This document shows, in pieces, positions 59,180 to 64,000 of a stretch of DNA of 64,000 nucleotides. How positions within the stretch are numbered: the first letter of the stretch is position 1; each line of letters opens with the position of its first letter. The position numbers and the translations under genes were made by a program. Location of the stretch: positions 7,489,105 through 7,553,104 of the forward strand of contig JAJEKV010000045.1 in NCBI GenBank assembly GCA_021234155.1. Direction: 5' to 3'. This stretch comes from Isoetes taiwanensis. Taxonomy: Eukaryota > Streptophyta > Lycopodiopsida > Isoetales > Isoetaceae. The notes under the pieces were generated by a model. That model worked only from the letters and a program-made list of their open reading frames with translations. It had not been told where the DNA came from and did no database searches.

Positions 59180-59547
59180 CATGAAGCAAACCCTAATTTG
59201 TATGGCTTAGATCATTTGATTGCATCTATAGGCCGTGATTTATTGCACAACTTCCCACAACCGCGATTGGCCATGCTTTGATCTCTTAAGAGGAAAGGGT
59301 AAAGGAAAAGGGAGGAGGAAAGGGGAAAAGTGAAGGGCAAATAGGCATGGACAAAAGGGAAAGAGGGAAAGGAGAAAAGGGCGGGGGAAAAGGGAAAGAG
59401 AAAGAAAAAAAAAAAAGGGGAGAAAGGGAAGGGAAAAAGGACACCGAGAAAAGGGGAAGAGGGAAAGGGAAGGGAAAAGTGAAAAAAGGAAAAGGGTAGG
59501 GGTGGAAAAGGGCATGGGAAAAGGGAAAGGAAAAAAGGGGGTTGGGG
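59180..59547. repeat. Polypurine element, inverted relative of 7236-9010
   Basis: Cap at about 59,180-59,289 followed by about 255 bp of almost pure A/G with GGCATGG words, the mirror strand of the 7.2-8.9 kb tract. The tract is six times shorter than its relative while the cap is well kept, so the tract length is unstable. Confidence 0.8.
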
Positions 59548-59703
59548 AATCACGTATGCATGATAAGGTGGTCCGGCTTGAAAGCTCTTGAGAATCACCC
59601 TCACGTTTCCAGTCTCACTTTGCCACTATATCCATGGTCTTTGCCACTATGTCCAAGAATATTGTGCTCTTGTAGAAGACCTAATAGATAAACCTGCTGA
59701 CTT

Positions 59704-59892
59704 CTACTTTGGTCACCACATGTGTAAGTTAACACTCTGATCCTATATAGTAGAGACTTCACAAAGCTACTTTGGTCACCACATGTGTAAGTTAACACTC
59801 TGATCCTATATACTAGAGACTTCACAAAGCTACTTTGGTCATCACATGTGTAAGTTAACAATCTGATCCTATATACTAGAGACTTCACAAAG
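59704..59892. repeat. Three 63-bp tandem repeats
   Basis: Units start at 59704, 59767 and 59830 (CTACTTTGGTCACCACATGT...). Only about three bases differ between units. The length is a multiple of three, so the minus strand reads a repeated 21-residue peptide (KSLVYRIRVLTYTC), but no surrounding gene was recognised. Confidence 0.92.
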
Positions 59893-60182
59893 CAGATTGT
59901 TATTTGTTGTTCATCTTCATCAGAAAGGTAAATAACTTATGTTAAGGATCATGGATCTGAAAAGGCACTATTTCCTTTCCATTCTTAAGCCTCAAACCTG
60001 CATTTATTAACAACCAGTTCTTGTATCTAATACAGCAAGAAGATATCAAGAAATAAAGAAACGAATTGAAGCGTGCATGTCATGCTTATTTGATGTTTTC
60101 GGACTTGTTCCAGAAAACTCAAAGATAAGCTTTAAAACAAATTGAATCACCTGCAAAATTCAGCATAAGCATAAATCTACCA

Positions 60183-60338
60183 GACTGTTGATTCAAATTG
60201 CTACCAGGGTATTTTGACATCTAACAAGATCCATTACAAAAAACTAGTTAAAAAATAGGGACTGTTGATTCAAATTGCTACCAGGGTATTTTGACATCTA
60301 ACAAGATCCATTACAAAAAACTAGTTAAAAAAATAGGG
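60183..60338. repeat. Two 77-bp tandem repeats
   Basis: GACTGTTGATTCAAATTGCT starts at 60183 and 60260; the second copy has one extra A. A smaller 27-bp duplication (CATTCTTAACTATAATTAGG) lies at 60596 and 60623. Confidence 0.9.
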
Positions 60339-61476
60339 AAGCTTTATTGATTGAGTTGAAACAGTGCCGATTTTGATGCTAAATCAATTGAGTTGAAACA
60401 GGGCTGCCAACTAAATCGGCCTCAAACAGTAGATTAGCCTTTGCAGATTCTATAGCAAGATAATTGCCATCCTTGCTAGACAATTAAGACGACACAACAT
60501 TAGCCAAAAGCTTAAGCAAAATTTTTATCTACAATCGCCATTGGCCATCCAAATTAAGGCGTTGCAGAATTCACATGCGCGATTTCGCGATTTCTCATTC
60601 TTAACTATAATTAGGATTTTCGCATTCTTAACTATAATTAGGATTTTCTTCACGGCGGATCCAATTCAAAAAAGACCTAACCATTCTTTTAGATGACAGA
60701 TTACTCACAAAGACATAAACTCAGTAAATTTTCTAAACCTACAGAATTAAACTCGAATCAGAGCTCTTGTCTAAATAGCTCAAATTTCTCATACCACACC
60801 AATAACTTCAAAGAACAGACAATACCTTTAGCATAGGAGGTCGTTCTTCACGACCAATCCTTGCACGGCGGAGCTCGGGGCAGAAATGGAGGGCAAATTT
60901 TTCCTCCGGATATCACTCTTCATATAAAATTATGTTCCATGTCAACATAGGAGTCGAGCTCAGTCGGTCCTGCCCTCGCAGGGATTAAACTACAACCCAG
61001 TGAATTTTGGCTCAGATTGGGCGAGGCACTAACCAAATCGCTCCATTTCTATTTCCGGAAGCCACCTGTGTCAGCAGATTGATCCTCTGGAGAAGCTGCT
61101 TGGGCTCTCGGCTGCAGTAGGAGATATTTGAATGTTGCTGGCTACACTATGCCTCGCAAAAATAAAACTGAGGAGGAAATATACCCGACCATCAGAGACT
61201 TGACGGCCTTGTGCCTCCCTATGCATGTTCCACTTGGTGTCGCCATTAGAGAAAGCCGCCACACCTTGCTGTAACCTAGCAACACAATATTGTTTGCTCG
61301 GAGCCTGACTCCTAAAAGAGAATAAACAGCCACAAATTAAACTATACACAATCAAACTAGAAGCATAGAAAATCTTGTGGAAAATTATGCTTGTCTAAAT
61401 AACATTTTGCCAAACATTAAGGCTGCATTGCAAGCATAAATTCGAAGGAGTTTTGCGATAATAAGAAATCATTGCA

Positions 61477-61520
61477 TAGAATAGAATAGAATAGAATAGA
61501 ATAGAATAGAATAGAATAGA
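61477..61520. repeat. AGAAT pentanucleotide microsatellite
   Basis: About eight units of ATAGA/AGAAT, with a shorter repeat again at about 61,534-61,548. Confidence 0.85.
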
Positions 61521-62189
61521 TTTTTATCGTTGCATAGAATAGAATAGAGAAGGCAAGAATTGGTTCATACTCAAATAAAACGTTTTAACAGTGGCATTGC
61601 AGTCGCTGCAAGGGATCTTCCCTTCCGCCATGGACTTGGCACAAGATTTACACACTGTCATATGCTGCATCAAGTTCCAAAGAGTTCTGTGGCGGAATGA
61701 CATCTAGCGCAGGAGCTCTTAAGAACAAGCTCCGGCACCACATCATATACCTGTGACCTCCATTGTACATGAACAAATAAAGTTCTGTTATAAAAAAGGG
61801 TAATAGGCAGACTAAAAAAACTTGCAGCTACATGAATAATGGATTTACAGACAATGTCTTATGTGCAGCAAGAGATTCAAGCTGTAGATCAAATAGCAAC
61901 CATCTATATCTACATTTTCTTAACAAATGAGATGTGGCATGCTAGGCCAGTAGAATCTATCAAGAGCATGGAAAACTCCAGGATCTGTCAAATGTGCAAT
62001 TGAAGAAAACTAGCAGGAAAAATATGTACTTACCCACAACAGATTCCCCACAATTTGGTGGTTCATGTGATATATATCCTGAAGCCGAAGCAGAATGTTG
62101 AGAATTTCTTGAGGCTTCCGATGGAGAGGAGCTCTGTGTTGGAGATTTTTCGAGCAGTGATCCATTCGGGGCCCAGGGAAGCCCAGACC

Positions 62190-62860
62190 ATATTGTAACC
62201 GGAGGCGTTCAAGATAATGCAGCAGTTTTACAGGTTGCAGCAAGGCAACAAATCAGTCCAGAAATATACAGAGGAATTCATGAGGCTAAGGTCAGACGCG
62301 TCGGGTTGGGAGAGAAGCATGCAAGAGAAAGCTATATTGAGGGGGTGGAATGAGGAGATCCGCAAGCTTGTGAGGGCAATAAACCCTAGGACAAGACGGG
62401 CTTTAATCCAAGGCTATAAGCTTGCATGGGTCAGGACCTCGTAATAGCGGGCGTATGCCAGCATACTTCCGTGATAAAGGCAAGGCGACAGAAGCTATAG
62501 CCCTGTGGCAGCCAGTCCAGTCCAAATTTAGAACCCCATATGGTGGGAAACCAGGGGAAACATCAGGAGAAGAAGCAGGTGTCCTTCAAGGACAAGCAGG
62601 AGGGGTCAAACTACTCCAAAGCAGTGCGATCCTTTTTGCAGGCAATGCCCAAGGAAAAGAGGCAGGAGTGCATAGAAAAGCAGTTGTGCTTTGTGTGCTT
62701 CCCAACCAAAGCCATAGGACAAAGAACCGCCTCTACGCCATGAGGCAAACTCTAGCGGAGTTGGGAGATTGGGACGCACTGTCGGACGACGACGGCGAAG
62801 AGGCCCGCGACTACATTCAGGGTGAGTGTCGGCGATCATGTTGGGAGGCCTGGAGCTGAG
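62190..62860 (+). pseudogene. Ty3/gypsy gag remnant (capsid and zinc-knuckle part)
   Basis: MQQFYRLQQGNKSVQKYTEE (from 62217) and the following WNEEIRKLVRAI match the retrotransposon gag capsid pattern (F..L.QG..SV.EY..EF...IR..V). After a frameshift comes KKQVSFKDKQ and CIEKQLCFVCFP, the start of a zinc knuckle without its full CCHC. No protease follows. A different element from the one at the left end. Confidence 0.6.
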
Positions 62861-63437
62861 GACATGATCCTGCACCTTGAGAGCTTCACTGGCCAGAGAT
62901 GCATTCGAAAATACGACGTTGGGGTACATGTCCAGATTCACGGGCCGTATTTTTTGGCCCATTTTGCAAAGCACCCAGATTAACCCGGAGGCCCTGGCCG
63001 AAAGCATACTCCCCACAATCCAAGGGGCAGCCGACGGGCCCGGTAGCTTTGGCCCCTTCCTTTTCTGTACCGTTTTGCTCCATATCCACCATAGCAGCAC
63101 TGCCCCTGCTAGCCATGAAATCCAGGGTAGTTTCTACTTTGCGGGCCCCCCTGCTGGATGATGACATCTCCACCGTTGATTGTTTTTTTAAGCCAGATCC
63201 ACCGTCAGATGGGATAGGGGGGCCGTAAACTAGAAGTGTCCCGAAATCCATTCCATCGCTCCTCAATCTCCGCTTTGAGTTCTTCAATATTTCGTATTTC
63301 AAACACAGTGTAAGTATCAGGGCCTCGGCATCCCAAGTCAGCTCGGCCTACCGTGCCAGTTAGTCGGTTCCAACATCCGCGATCCAAAATAAGTTTGAAG
63401 GAGTTGCTGGCATATCTTAGGTATATTCTAGTATATA
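62861..63437. other. No gene recognised; probable further element sequence
   Basis: G/C-richer than its surroundings. Collinear short frames (HVQIHGPYFLAHFAKHP) but no family recognised. Probably continues the gag-bearing element. Confidence 0.35.
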
Positions 63438-63839
63438 CCTACAATATCATGGTTGGGTTGTGATTTCTTCCGGTGGTCTATTTTCCTGATGCCATGTGAC
63501 ATGGCCAATATCCCGGAAATCCTAATCAGATATGAAGATTCCTCGACACCGTTGATCCTAAGCATTTTAAAACAGAGGAATAGAAATTTTTCTTGCCGCT
63601 TGTTCTCGTCCGGATCAGTGGAGGAACGTAAGTCGAAGAACGTTTATTTGTTGTTTTGCTTCTTGTTCCGACCTTGCACAACGGGTGAAGAACAGCTATG
63701 AAAGGGAAACAGAGATCAAAAGAACAACAGGTGAAGAACAGCTATGAAAGGGAAACAGAGATCAAAAGCAAATAGAGATCATAGTGCCATAGCCATGAGC
63801 GATGAGCTCAAAATCACTCCCCAACCATGATATTGTAGG
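63438..63839. repeat. Foldback with 28-bp inverted ends and inner 46-bp duplication
   Basis: CCTACAATATCATGGTTGGG at 63438 returns as its complement at 63810-63839, about 28 bp with two to three mismatches. Inside, a 46-bp unit (GTGAAGAACAGCTATGAAAG) starts at 63685 and 63731. It looks like a MITE of about 400 bp; target-site copies not defined. Confidence 0.55.
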
Positions 63840-64000
63840 GTAGAAAAATTCGAGTGATTCATTTTGCCTCGGCTAACGCCCGATCACGCCAATCCGGGAA
63901 TCACTTCCCAGTTGTCTTACCCTTATACAATATATCAGAAACCCACATGAGCAAGGGCTTGCCCCCTTAGGAGCAACCCAAAAAGAGAGGAAAAGAAAAA

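Larger units (their letters stand above)
59893..62190. other. Repeat-bearing stretch without recognised gene
   Basis: A/T-rich. The minus frame 61071-61355 (VAAFSNGDTKWNMHREAQG) is the only protein-like piece and I do not recognise it. A pentanucleotide AGAAT array lies at 61,477-61,520. Several tandem duplications are listed separately. Confidence 0.4.

Noticed and set aside
59704-59892. CRISPR-like array
   Set aside because: Units are directly contiguous without variable spacers; an ordinary tandem repeat in a eukaryotic sequence.
60945-61030. tRNA-derived SINE or tRNA gene (GAGCTCAGTCGG resembles an A box)
   Set aside because: No good B box (GGTTCGANNCC) at the right distance, no cloverleaf and no A-tail; probability too low to list.

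Overview
The window looks like nuclear DNA of a land plant that is rich in transposable elements. Introns with GT/AG borders, an HVA22-type membrane-protein exon, a plant-style FCP1-like phosphatase domain, a Ty3/gypsy pol, LINE remnants, MITEs and many microsatellites support this. Several gene families seem more typical of seed-free plants than of flowering plants: a ParB-like/DNA-methylase-like protein and two transposase-like host-gene families. I infer a fern, lycophyte or bryophyte, but the sequence does not prove it.

Layout. 1-7.1 kb holds the 3' part of a decayed Ty3/gypsy element: pol, then an antisense small ORF, then a sense coiled-coil ORF. 7.2-9.0 kb is a 1.7 kb polypyrimidine tract with a conserved cap; a second, inverted relative lies at 59.2-59.55 kb. 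9.0-14.0 kb carries, on the minus strand, a small ORF and a multi-exon gene with a ParB-like N-terminal part and a DNA-methylase-like C-terminal part. Its intron holds a long hairpin built from a short GC palindrome that recurs about 17 times between 7.1 and 15.4 kb.

12.63-52.81 kb is one unit of about 20 kb present twice in direct tandem (A about 12,628-33,036; B about 33,037-52,810). Each copy holds an unknown 139-aa gene, an HVA22-like exon, a MITE with perfect 50-bp inverted ends, a broken transposase-like gene resembling the DUF7869 family, an LTR-element tail, a truncated LINE, an IMP-5'-nucleotidase-like pseudogene, a lone LINE ORF1-like gene and the 5' part of an FCP1-like/Ulp1-like gene. 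The breakpoints cut through two genes. Only the left-most ParB-like gene and the right-most FCP1-Ulp1 gene are full length; at the junction two truncated 3' ends face each other.

53.9-58.0 kb is a second transposase-like gene (minus strand), convergent with the FCP1-Ulp1 gene. 58-64 kb is repeat-rich: a MITE relative, a polypurine element, tandem repeats and a gypsy gag remnant.

The most important general observation concerns the A/B differences. Where I compared them by eye, many lie at or beside CAG/CTG trinucleotides, occur as small scrambled replacements rather than simple substitutions, and come in patches where one copy or the other is the damaged one. This is what base-calling errors at methylated CHG sites in long reads would look like. 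Many frameshifts here may therefore be technical, and pseudogene calls should be read with that in mind. Exon borders are by eye and approximate unless a splice signal is quoted.
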